In this document: piece by piece, positions 8,101 to 14,315 of the stretch
Numbering within the stretch: position 1 is the first letter of the stretch
Layout: each line of letters starts with the position of its first letter
Source: a virus
Reading direction: 5' to 3' (one strand)
Virus record (IMG/VR): IMGVR_UViG_3300021961_000495
Location: 1-27,467 of that record
Length of the DNA stretch: 27,467 bases
Program-made: the position numbers and the translations under genes
The notes under the pieces: model-generated
Seen by the model: the letters and a program-made list of their open reading frames with translations, nothing else
What the model was told of the DNA's origin: nothing
Database searches by the model: none

Positions 8101-11100
8101 TCACCAAAACCTAATGCTCTACCATTTGCAGAATAACCAAATTTGTGGAGTGTAATTCCAGAAGCATTAAATGTTTGTGTTTCGGTACTTACTCCAGCAG
8201 AGAATACAAAAGTAGAGACACCGACTACTTCACTTACGAAGAATTTCTGACTGAAATAGGTGTTTCCAGTTCCTACTAATTGGAAACTATTTCCAGGAAC
8301 AAGACCATGAGATCCATTTACAACTACGGTTGAAATTCCTGAAGGATTGTCATATGTTACGCTTGTAACTCCTACTCCTTTTGAAGCTAAGAAAGCGATT
8401 GGGAATCTTTCATCATTTCTCGTTAAGTAAGTTGCACCAATACCAAGAGTGTTTAGAATGGAAATACTCTTTGAAGATGGAACTGCAACAACTTTGAAAA
8501 TTCCATTATACTTAGGATCTGCAAATCCAGAAAGTTCTAAAGTATCACCTACGTTATTGGATGTTGCGGTTACTGTTACAACAGCGAAATCACTTGGAGT
8601 TGAAGCGTTACCAGCAGAAATTTGCATGGTATTTCCAATTCCATAGGCACAACCACCATCAACAATTTCAACAGATGTAATAGTATTAGATGTTCCTACG
8701 ACTGCCTTGACAGTCGCTAGTCTTCCTGTAATAGATGCATTAAGTAACTCGGTGGAGTACATCGTACTTACGATGCCTGCAGAGTTGTTATAATCAGCAC
8801 CAGGATTGGTTATTGTTAACCCCGTAATGCGGTTTAGGTTGTGTTCTACATTGGTGTAGAGAGTTATCGTTGTATTTCCTGTACCAGTAATAATGGCACC
8901 AGTAATAGCATAACCAATTCTATTGTTATTTGCAAAAATGTTAAAAGCTTCTCTTGTGATAGAGTTTCTCTTGTCATTAGTATTGACAGATCCTAAAGGA
9001 GATAGTTTAGCGTGAGTAATTGAAGGATTAGGATCGGAATTATAGTTATCTCTATCTTGTTGTGGATAAAGGTTTCTAATATCCTGATTAAATTTCTTAT
9101 AACTTAGACCATATCCAACATTAGAATTTGGAGTAATACTTCCAGATAGTACAGTTAATAGATAGATACCATCTTGTCCATCAGCACCAGGAATGTGCTC
9201 TTTGATGGTGGTATTTCTATAGATGAATAATGTATCTTTATACTTTTCTCTCTGTAAGGTTGGTAAAGATTCAATTTGTAACTGTGTTGATCTCTGGTTT
9301 GTCTGACTTAAGAAAGTCCCTGGATCCGAAGATAATCCAACATAAGTAAATTCTTTTGAATTATTTACGGATGCAACTTCAAAAAGACCATTATATGGGA
9401 TATCACTATTTGCAGTTAGATTGTTTGAACTTATTATATTAGTAATTCTTACTAAATCACCAGTAATTAGATTATGTGGTAGTTCTGTTTTAATTGTAGC
9501 AGTTCCAGACAAATAAGAAGCACCGACGATTACTCTTGGGTTTCTTAATTGCGTTGGATCTTCAACAGAAGCACTAATAAACGAAGCAGATCCGACACCA
9601 ACATTTTTGGATTCTTGTAGAATAAATCCATCCGAAGGTGGTCTTGCATTTGTAAATTCTTTAGGAACTACATAACGAACTTTATAAATCCTATCTTCAA
9701 GACCCCTATTATCAAGTTGTCTCTGTAAGAAAGTTGCACCAGTAGACTCTCCTAGGATTGATGTTCCAATTCCTACAATACCATCGTAAATTGTGTTGTA
9801 GAATGTTGCTTGAGAACCCAATACATACCACTGTCTCTCAGTAGTATCATATTGAATTGGGTGTCCTGGATCGCCGGGAACTTTATCTGCAACTGTACTT
9901 AGAACTTGTAAGATTCCACCATTGTTTGAAATTCCAGTTACGTTGTTTCCAGCGTTTGCATCATTTAGTGTTGCAGATAATTTGATTTGGTTTGGATTTA
10001 ATCCCGTTGTGAGTGCATAGTATACCTTATTGTTCTCAATGTTTGATGGCATTTCGCCATTATCAGTATAAAGACGAATTTTTTCACCATTGAAGAGTTG
10101 GTGATTTTCGGTTAGTGTAATAATATCACTTGAAACACTGTTAATACCAGCCTGTCTTCCTGCATAATATGTTTTCTTAGCAGATGTTCCAATTCCACTA
10201 GGAACTTGCATCAAGATTGGAGATCTGAATGTACTTTGTTGATTTCCCAGAATAACGGTTAAGTATAGTTCTTCACCTTCTTTTGCACCAACTCTGTAGG
10301 AATCAATTTGAGATGGTGGTGCAATATCAATACTGTTATATCCAGACAACCATAATTTAGATGTTTGAGCCGCAGATACAATCTTTGTGGCATCTAAAGG
10401 CAACCAACTGACAGCAGAGGTTCTTGCGTTTGGTTCTCTTGGTGGAATAATGTGTGTAATATATCCTACATCGTCTCTATCAAATGATGTTGATCTAAAT
10501 CCACTTGCCTCAAGTGCGATTGCACCAAAGTTAGAGTTGGAGTTCGTAATTGACTGGTCTCCACCAGATTCACAAACAAAGTGTTTCGCATATCCAATAG
10601 CAAAGATAGAAACGCACTGAATAATGGAGTCATTACTTGCCTTCATGTGTACGTTTTCATATCCAGGCTTGTAAATTGCCCTGGAATTTGTGTGAAGGGG
10701 TTGTTGATCTTGAGATACTGTTAGATTGTCATTGTAAATTCCAGTTTCTTCGTCATAAATGATAAATGCATTATCATCTTTTTGTAGAGAAATACCAGTA
10801 AACTGAGCAGTCAACATGGATTTAAATCCAGTTGCCTTACTTCCATCAGCATGTAATCCATTTAATCCATAAACGGATCTCAATGTACAAGAGAATACGT
10901 ATGGTGATGCTGAAGATACTGAGTCCGATTCTACAAGAACATTTGAGTTTACAAAGTCTGCGAATCCTGGCAGAGGATCTGTTGGTACTTCTGGAGCAGT
11001 AAAGGTGAAGTTGGTTTCATCAATAACATCTGTAACCAGGAAGGATCCATTATATGAAGTTATATTTGTAGTAATACCACTAATTAATACCGGAGTGTCT

Positions 11101-12053
11101 TTGAATAACCCGTGAGTCGCTTCGGTGGTTACTGTAATTGTTTGAGTTGGAATTACTCCATCTCCAGACTTGATAGAGCTAATACCAATGGTATCAGCAC
11201 GAAGATCACCAACAATTCTGTATTCATCAATACTTGGCTCAAAGTCTGTACCTGATGCTGCTGGGTAGTTTGCCAAACCTCTACCAGAAGTATCACCATA
11301 AGCATGAGTAATCTTATAGTAATACATTTCAAGATCTGTTAGATCTGTGATATCAGATCCCAATTCTACCAAGTTTACACCATCGGCATACTCAAAACAT
11401 GTTAGTTTGTGGTGAGAGAAGTTAGGAGCTACTTTTGCACCACTTTGGTCTTTATATGCAGCTCTCTGGGGATCAGCGTCAAAGAATGAGAACGCAGTAA
11501 AGTAACAAGTACCCGTTACACGGAAGATTGCTGAGTTTGGTATTGAAGTATTGTTTGGATCTGGAACATATAGTGGACGAATCTTAGTTTTTCTAAGATC
11601 TAAACCAACAATAGAAGTACCTCTAGGTAGAATTACACCACCGTTGATGGAGTTAAATTTTACTAAATCATTATCTTCGTCAAAAATGTCAAAGTTGGAA
11701 AATTCACTAAACTCAGTAACAGTTGCCCCAGAAGTTGTCCAACCACCATTTACAAGTCTCTTGAATACGGAAGCTCCAGAAATATTTTGAATAGAAAATC
11801 CGGGTCTATTATCAATATAGTGTGTACCAGGATATACAAGAATTGTTGTTCTATCAATCTTATCGTTGTTCTTACCTACCTGATAGGAAAACCTTGCCGA
11901 CTCAAGGAGGGCTCTTTGAATGGTTCTAAAAGGTCTTGTTAGGGAATTACCTCTATTTTCAAAACTATCAGTTGCGTCAAAATCTGATGGGTTGACATAA
12001 AGGATATTACCTTCTGCATTCTTTAGGAAATTCTCTAATCTACTTAGGGGCAT
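5199..12053 (-). CDS. Giant tail-fibre protein with C-terminal S74 self-cleaving chaperone
   Basis: This is a 2284-aa structural protein. The N-terminus (GNILYVNPSDFDATD, PFRTIQRALLESARF, ILVYPGTHY) resembles the first turns of a parallel beta-helix of the pectate-lyase/DUF1565 type. The middle is Ser/Thr/Gly/Asn-rich beta repeats. Around residues 1770-1970 a motif like A-x-I/V-N-T-G-I/V-I-T recurs, and NADLLDG then GGSFSGNVIT follow, as in other phage fibre shafts. The C-terminus has the Peptidase_S74 intramolecular chaperone: SDIRLKKDI with S2179-D2180 as the expected cleavage site and K2184 as the dyad partner, then GVSAQEVQKVLPEAV and a terminal coiled coil (ELRGEVTELRAELNEL). Chaperone release would remove about 105 residues after trimerisation. 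Confidence 0.9.
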   Translation of the reverse strand: MPLSRLENFLKNAEGNILYVNPSDFDATDSFENRGNSLTRPFRTIQRALLESARFSYQVGKNNDKIDRTTILVYPGTHYIDNRPGFSIQNISGASVFKRLVNGGWTTSGATVTEFSEFSNFDIFDEDNDLVKFNSINGGVILPRGTSIVGLDLRKTKIRPLYVPDPNNTSIPNSAIFRVTGTCYFTAFSFFDADPQRAAYKDQSGAKVAPNFSHHKLTCFEYADGVNLVELGSDITDLTDLEMYYYKITHAYGDTSGRGLANYPAASGTDFEPSIDEYRIVGDLRADTIGISSIKSGDGVIPTQTITVTTEATHGLFKDTPVLISGITTNITSYNGSFLVTDVIDETNFTFTAPEVPTDPLPGFADFVNSNVLVESDSVSSASPYVFSCTLRSVYGLNGLHADGSKATGFKSMLTAQFTGISLQKDDNAFIIYDEETGIYNDNLTVSQDQQPLHTNSRAIYKPGYENVHMKASNDSIIQCVSIFAIGYAKHFVCESGGDQSITNSNSNFGAIALEASGFRSTSFDRDDVGYITHIIPPREPNARTSAVSWLPLDATKIVSAAQTSKLWLSGYNSIDIAPPSQIDSYRVGAKEGEELYLTVILGNQQSTFRSPILMQVPSGIGTSAKKTYYAGRQAGINSVSSDIITLTENHQLFNGEKIRLYTDNGEMPSNIENNKVYYALTTGLNPNQIKLSATLNDANAGNNVTGISNNGGILQVLSTVADKVPGDPGHPIQYDTTERQWYVLGSQATFYNTIYDGIVGIGTSILGESTGATFLQRQLDNRGLEDRIYKVRYVVPKEFTNARPPSDGFILQESKNVGVGSASFISASVEDPTQLRNPRVIVGASYLSGTATIKTELPHNLITGDLVRITNIISSNNLTANSDIPYNGLFEVASVNNSKEFTYVGLSSDPGTFLSQTNQRSTQLQIESLPTLQREKYKDTLFIYRNTTIKEHIPGADGQDGIYLLTVLSGSITPNSNVGYGLSYKKFNQDIRNLYPQQDRDNYNSDPNPSITHAKLSPLGSVNTNDKRNSITREAFNIFANNNRIGYAITGAIITGTGNTTITLYTNVEHNLNRITGLTITNPGADYNNSAGIVSTMYSTELLNASITGRLATVKAVVGTSNTITSVEIVDGGCAYGIGNTMQISAGNASTPSDFAVVTVTATSNNVGDTLELSGFADPKYNGIFKVVAVPSSKSISILNTLGIGATYLTRNDERFPIAFLASKGVGVTSVTYDNPSGISTVVVNGSHGLVPGNSFQLVGTGNTYFSQKFFVSEVVGVSTFVFSAGVSTETQTFNASGITLHKFGYSANGRALGFGEENLGGRGQYIWAGVTTTTAAPATKADTSITLTSTNGISKGDYLLLSTEIVRVSATPVGSNITVSRGQFSTPKVDAESGTSIKKIRVLPMEIRRHSILRASGHTFEYLGFGPGNYSTGLPLKQDRVLSDDEILVSQAREQDGGTVVYTGMNDRGEFFSGATKIKGATGEEEVIEAPIVTYFGDDAQTEAAAKNSGTFDDLVVKERITVEGGENNNQTSQFYGPVNFSEKVTNTSENGLETRDLYIKGLASQPKLLTVGISSFPPEPKKSGDVTFLANPDPGYSIDGGVSIPGGHLGHVYSDGDWRRFGIISRDKNRMSVTLDQIAVGPNTSIYNWTDALEVNGTVKVKNLYVGGAVTFASNQVFSGVTYENIVINNQLYMVGNGGASVPPESIGPSHYTIKHPLADSLAQFANMEVTGAAVTMSSNTTLKLGGALHSVHPGISTFDGTLKVGNFISSTGVVTATEFKGDTIGVGTISIANVAYIQAGIMTYLDVTGIGTIASLYSPIGIVTNISGEDLTYTTVNATDTFSQGIRATSKFATPLAHINTGVITDFTSTRGGITYLTGTISTTTNARITDWVGSPTAYVNTGIITNITARTIRGTSAADPLTAFINVGVVTCITGVAGTFTHLRANTSLVANNGLYANIGFVTHVNGTQQNLSGVSTAQRYVSTVATGTAPLTVTSTTKVTNLNADLLDGLNTSSTDTTGASVVTRSGGSFSGNVITASGQFNGNLQYGLSVASPLYFTSGSSFNNSAARTIDIQSSSNVKTNVSYVVQANSNGDFTARHITADNFYGTFNGAVSNANTIRTTSIATNANHYLTFVNSNNGTAAYENLYTDAGIYYNPSGNNLFVSGDITAFASDIRLKKDIEPIQNALDKVSQLSGFTYSFNEEASKYGFNTETRHSGVSAQEVQKVLPEAVCPAPASEDHLTVKYEKLVPLLIEAIKELRGEVTELRAELNELKGTK
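5200..5206 (-). promoter_or_regulatory. Late promoter (CTAAATA) overlapping the fibre stop codon
   Basis: CTAAATA on the minus strand contains the TAA that ends the 2284-aa fibre gene (reading ACT AAA TAA) and lies 32 bases upstream of the small coiled-coil gene. Confidence 0.6.
6140..6740 (-). repeat. Degenerate repeats in the fibre shaft
   Basis: About seven imperfect copies encode the motif aa-x-N-x-G-(I/V)-(V/I)-T, for example AYIQAGIMTYL, AHINTGVITDF, AYVNTGIITNI, AFINVGVVTCI and YANIGFVTHV. On the plus strand they show as recurring ACACCAGTRTT-like segments near 6148, 6246, 6327, 6447, 6570, 6634 and 6717. Spacing is irregular (64-123 bases), so these are fibrous beta repeats and not exact tandem DNA repeats. 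Confidence 0.65.
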
Positions 12054-12088
12054 TTTGTTTTCCTACAGTGACAAATCTATTCTTTTTA

Positions 12089-12095
12089 TATTTAG
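12089..12095 (-). promoter_or_regulatory. Late promoter (CTAAATA) for the giant fibre gene
   Basis: CTAAATA on the minus strand lies 36 bases upstream of the ATG at 12053, directly after a strong terminator. An AGGAAAAC ribosome binding site follows, so a fresh late transcript starts here. Confidence 0.7.
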
Positions 12096-12101
12096 ACACT
12101 G

Positions 12102-12128
12102 AAAAACCTCCCCATCAAGGGAGGTTTT
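12102..12128 (-). terminator. Strong rho-independent terminator closing the accessory cassette
   Basis: A perfect 10-bp stem (AAAACCTCCC with GGGAGGTTTT) closes a six-base loop and is followed on the minus strand by a T-run. It is close to symmetric and could also work on the plus strand. It separates the Mom-like gene from the fibre gene. Confidence 0.85.
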
Positions 12129-12183
12129 AAAGTTCACACGGAAGGGATTTGTCGCTGGTGTATTAGTATCACCAGTTATTATA

Positions 12184-12795
12184 TTACCACTTTACTTCTT
12201 TCCAGGCAAGTCTTTCCTTTAATTCCTTTTGAAAAACCATAAGATAACGATGTTTACGAGAGCGATCCCTCCACTCACCGTCAATGCCGCTAACACTACC
12301 TCTAGAATGTTTGGTTCCATCTGCGTAATAGAAATCTTTTTTAGGGTCAGTTAACCCATAGTACTTGAAATTACAAGCTCTGTATATAGTTCCAGTGTGG
12401 TGACTAGCGTCAGCATAACTAAGAATAGCACGAACTGGGGCATCTTTTCTAAACCTCTTAATACATTTACTAACAAACCACGAGGTAATATTGTATTCTT
12501 CTTTCTGAACTTCTGGATCCACGCATAGACGAGAGAGTTCAAATAAACCCTCTTGTTCATCTCTTTGTAGACCAAATGCACCTACGGCTATTTCTGGGAC
12601 TGGGAGACCAGTAAAAACGCAAGCAGCAAGGCACTTGCCAATTCTAAGAGGACATTCCCACTCAGTACGCTTAAAAAGTCCATAATTATGCCCAGATTTA
12701 AAATCTTTGGACTCATCTTTTAGATAGTGATGAGTATAAAGAAGATCTTTGATTTCTTCCTTACTAACTCTATCTATGTAAAAATCACTCTTCAC
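12184..12795 (-). CDS. Mom-like GNAT-fold DNA-modification protein
   Basis: The 203-aa protein resembles phage Mu Mom and its relatives. It has an N-terminal HHYLKDESKDFKSGHNYGLF region, a LAACVFTGLPVPE strand, ELSRLCVDP (86-94), and the signature SYADASHHTGTIYRACNFKY (126-145) followed by YYADG and a basic RDRSRKHRYLMVF tail. Mu Mom converts adenine in phage DNA to N6-methylcarbamoyl-adenine and so blocks many restriction enzymes. A related role here is inferred from similarity. The start is a GTG at 12795, directly after an in-frame TAA. It is the last gene of the cassette and a strong terminator follows. Confidence 0.75.
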   Translation of the reverse strand: MKSDFYIDRVSKEEIKDLLYTHHYLKDESKDFKSGHNYGLFKRTEWECPLRIGKCLAACVFTGLPVPEIAVGAFGLQRDEQEGLFELSRLCVDPEVQKEEYNITSWFVSKCIKRFRKDAPVRAILSYADASHHTGTIYRACNFKYYGLTDPKKDFYYADGTKHSRGSVSGIDGEWRDRSRKHRYLMVFQKELKERLAWKEVKW

Positions 12796-12805
12796 TTAGG
12801 TATAA

Positions 12806-12973
12806 TTACTTACTTTGTTTGTGTTTCACGACATATTCTACTGTATTTGCTACGTCATTCATAGCAGTTCTTAGATCACTCTGTCCACCTGCATGTTGAT
12901 CCATCGTTGAGGGATCTGTGAGAGTCCATCTCCACTGATTCATATCTTTGTTGTGCCAGAGATTAATGATCAT
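12806..12973 (-). CDS. Hypothetical protein, 55 aa
   Basis: The frame runs from ATG at 12973 to TAA at 12806. It encodes a small soluble protein beginning MIINLWHNKDMNQWRWTLTD, with a His/Gly/Gln-rich turn and a C-terminal helix (LRTAMNDVANTVEYVVKHK). Trp- and Asn-rich openings of this sort occur in small cyanophage proteins. No function can be assigned. It sits between tRNA-Thr and the Mom-like gene in the same direction, with 10 bases to the next start. Confidence 0.65.
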   Translation of the reverse strand: MIINLWHNKDMNQWRWTLTDPSTMDQHAGGQSDLRTAMNDVANTVEYVVKHKQSK

Positions 12974-12992
12974 TTTAGACCCCTAAATCTGA

Positions 12993-13066
12993 AGCCCACG
13001 GTCGGACTTGAACCGACGACCTACGGTTTACAAAACCGTTGCTCTATCCAGCTGAGCTACGGAGGC
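12993..13066 (-). tRNA. tRNA-Thr (UGU anticodon)
   Basis: The minus strand folds as a cloverleaf. The anticodon arm is ACGGT-TTTGTAA-ACCGT, giving anticodon TGT (codon ACA). The T-arm is GTCGG-TTCAAGT-CCGAC, and the D-arm is GCTC-AGCTGGATA-GAGC. The acceptor GCCTCCG pairs with CGTGGGC with one C-U mismatch and one G-U pair. No 3' CCA is encoded. ACA is an A-ending codon suited to an AT-rich phage. Confidence 0.93.
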
Positions 13067-13071
13067 ATTTA

Positions 13072-13090
13072 TTGTATACTATGTATACAA
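13072..13090. repeat. Perfect 8-bp inverted repeat between the two tRNAs
   Basis: TTGTATAC-TAT-GTATACAA forms an inverted repeat that fills most of the 25-base spacer between tRNA-Leu and tRNA-Thr. It could be a processing hairpin in the tRNA precursor or a protein site. Confidence 0.6.
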
Positions 13091-13091
13091 G

Positions 13092-13175
13092 TAGGACGAG
13101 GGGGACTTGAACCCCCACGGGATTGCTCCCAACAGATTTTAAGTCTGGTGTGTCTACCACTTCCACCACCGTCCC
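13092..13175 (-). tRNA. tRNA-Leu (UAA anticodon)
   Basis: This class II tRNA has a long variable arm (TTGGGAGCAATCCC). The anticodon arm is CCAGA-CTTAAAA-TCTGT, giving anticodon TAA (codon UUA). The T-arm is GTGGGGG-TTCAAGT-CCCCC. The acceptor GGGACGG pairs with TCGTCCT, with terminal G-U pairs, and no CCA is encoded. UUA is an AT-rich codon, so the gene probably supplements the host tRNA pool. Confidence 0.93.
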
Positions 13176-13183
13176 ATAAAGAA

Positions 13184-13393
13184 TTACTCGGTGAAGTAAG
13201 TTCTAGGATTATACTTCAAATATTCCCAAAATGTCAACTTCATTTCTTTGTGTGACATTCCACAATGTTTTGCAGCAGCAGGAAGGGTCATTTTACAATT
13301 AAATAAAGCTTCATTTGCTTCTTTAACATTTTCTGGAGTGGTTTTAACAGGAACTTCTTTGAGATTTTTCAAGTTGATTTTATATGGATTCAT
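13184..13393 (-). CDS. Small HTH-like protein, 69 aa
   Basis: The C-terminal two-thirds (CKMTLPAAAKHCGMSHKEMK then LTFWEYLKYNPRTY) reads like a helix-turn-helix: a helix, AAAKHCGMS as the turn, and a second helix. It could bind DNA, but it lacks an obvious dimerisation part. I recall similar short proteins in T4-like cyanophages. The ATG at 13393 overlaps the end of the oxygenase gene by 14 bases, so the two are coupled. The stop is eight bases from tRNA-Leu. Confidence 0.7.
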   Translation of the reverse strand: MNPYKINLKNLKEVPVKTTPENVKEANEALFNCKMTLPAAAKHCGMSHKEMKLTFWEYLKYNPRTYFTE

Positions 13394-13928
13394 AATCTTC
13401 GTATGGAACGTAGTTGAGGTTAATTACTAATCTTCTTTTTTGATCGGTACAGGTTGTTCCTGTATGCATCATATGAGATGGAAAACTTATAAATCTGTTT
13501 GAAATACTTTTAACTTCTGAACCATCTTCAAAAATTGTTTTACCGTTATTACTATTTAAGTAGTAAATTGATGTCCTACTATTTTTTAGTTTATTGCCAG
13601 TATGCGGGTTGTTTACATCTACATGATAGTTAAAAACTTCAATCTTTTTTGTTGCAACTAGAAGATTGGCCTTTATCCTCAAAAAGGATAGTGGACTTAT
13701 TTTATTAATCAATGGAGATATGAATTCCATTCCACTTTGATACTGTCCCCATCTATCATAGAAGAGATAGACAAGTTGATATGCATTTGGATTGGATTCG
13801 TTTTCTGTTGGATCAGAAACACCTTCAGAAAATCTCCAAGGCCATGTAGGACTACTGATGTTTGTTAAAATACTATTGAAATCTTCTTCTGGTAGGAAGT
13901 TATCTATGATTTCAATATTTTTGTCCAT
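13380..13928 (-). CDS. 2OG-Fe(II) oxygenase, 182 aa
   Basis: This is the third 2OG-Fe(II) dioxygenase-like protein of the window. It begins with IEIIDNFLPEEDFNSIL, a common opening of phage oxygenases. The metal ligands are H102 and D104 in NYHVDVNNPHTGN and H155 in SHMMHTG, with R166 in KRRLVINLNY for 2-oxoglutarate. NGKTIFEDG between them fits the fold. The substrate is unknown. It is the third gene of the promoter-driven accessory cassette, with the stop of the 49-aa gene one base upstream, and shares its operon with the Mom-like protein and two tRNAs. Confidence 0.82.
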   Translation of the reverse strand: MDKNIEIIDNFLPEEDFNSILTNISSPTWPWRFSEGVSDPTENESNPNAYQLVYLFYDRWGQYQSGMEFISPLINKISPLSFLRIKANLLVATKKIEVFNYHVDVNNPHTGNKLKNSRTSIYYLNSNNGKTIFEDGSEVKSISNRFISFPSHMMHTGTTCTDQKRRLVINLNYVPYEDYESI

Positions 13929-13929
13929 T

Positions 13930-14079
13930 TTAAACGATTACGATTTGTAATTCTTGTGCGTTTAGTTCGTATTTAACGTAGGATTCCCACCTCATCGCAT
14001 CTTCTATATTGTAGAAGACTGCTTCGTGTTTGGCAAGACCCTTTTTCTTGGGTTTGAAGTATTGAACCTTATACTTCAT
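13930..14079 (-). CDS. Hypothetical protein, 49 aa
   Basis: The frame runs from ATG at 14079 to TAA at 13930. It encodes a basic N-terminus (MKYKVQYFKPKKKGLAKHEA) followed by VFYNIEDAMRWESYVKYELN and a hydrophobic end. The layout, beta strand then helix then strand (VQYF, IEDAMRWESYV, LQIVIV), looks like a small compact alpha-beta domain. The function is unknown. The start overlaps the stop of the 58-aa gene by 11 bases, and the stop is two bases from the oxygenase start. Confidence 0.75.
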   Translation of the reverse strand: MKYKVQYFKPKKKGLAKHEAVFYNIEDAMRWESYVKYELNAQELQIVIV

Positions 14080-14245
14080 CTGCGACTACCTCACCACGCA
14101 GTTCTGCAAGTTTTGCAGTTGCAAGAGACTCAACACAAGTCCAGTAGAGTTCACCACTCATGGGGAAGTTTTCACGACAGAAATATTCTGCGGTATCTTC
14201 TTGCAGACCCTGAAGAGACCTCAGAGTATCACGATCAATTTGCAT
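14069..14245 (-). CDS. Hypothetical protein, 58 aa, first gene of the cassette
   Basis: The frame runs from ATG at 14245 to TAA at 14069. It begins MQIDRDTLRSLQGLQEDTAE and is acidic and largely helical (LYWTCVESLATAKLAELRGE). AAGGA lies about nine bases upstream of the ATG, and a host-type promoter ends 24 bases upstream of it. No family was recognised. Its codons use CTG, CGT and GGT more than the surrounding structural genes, which fits an early gene of different origin. Confidence 0.78.
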   Translation of the reverse strand: MQIDRDTLRSLQGLQEDTAEYFCRENFPMSGELYWTCVESLATAKLAELRGEVVADEV

Positions 14246-14268
14246 GGGGTGTCCTTGATTACATGGCT

Positions 14269-14297
14269 ATAATACCAAGACCCACTGGACTCGTCAA
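14269..14297 (-). promoter_or_regulatory. Sigma70-type early promoter (TTGACG-17-TATTAT)
   Basis: On the minus strand TTGACG (14292-14297) and TATTAT (14269-14274) are separated by exactly 17 bases, matching a host sigma70 promoter with a one-base deviation in each box. A start site near 14262 would give a leader of about 17 bases containing AAGGA before the ATG at 14245. It is the clearest non-late promoter in the window. Confidence 0.75.
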
Positions 14298-14315
14298 TGG
14301 ATCTGTGACACTTCT

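Noticed and set aside
12155-12175. Inverted repeat CTGGTG...CACCAG after the Mom-like gene
   Set aside because: The stem is short (6 bp) with no T-run on either strand; the perfect hairpin at 12102-12128 is the better terminator.
12953-13255. Plus-strand 100-aa ORF across both tRNAs
   Set aside because: It is the antisense of the two tRNAs; the peptide GLEPTTYGLQNRCSIQLSY is a classic false ORF produced by tRNA reverse strands.
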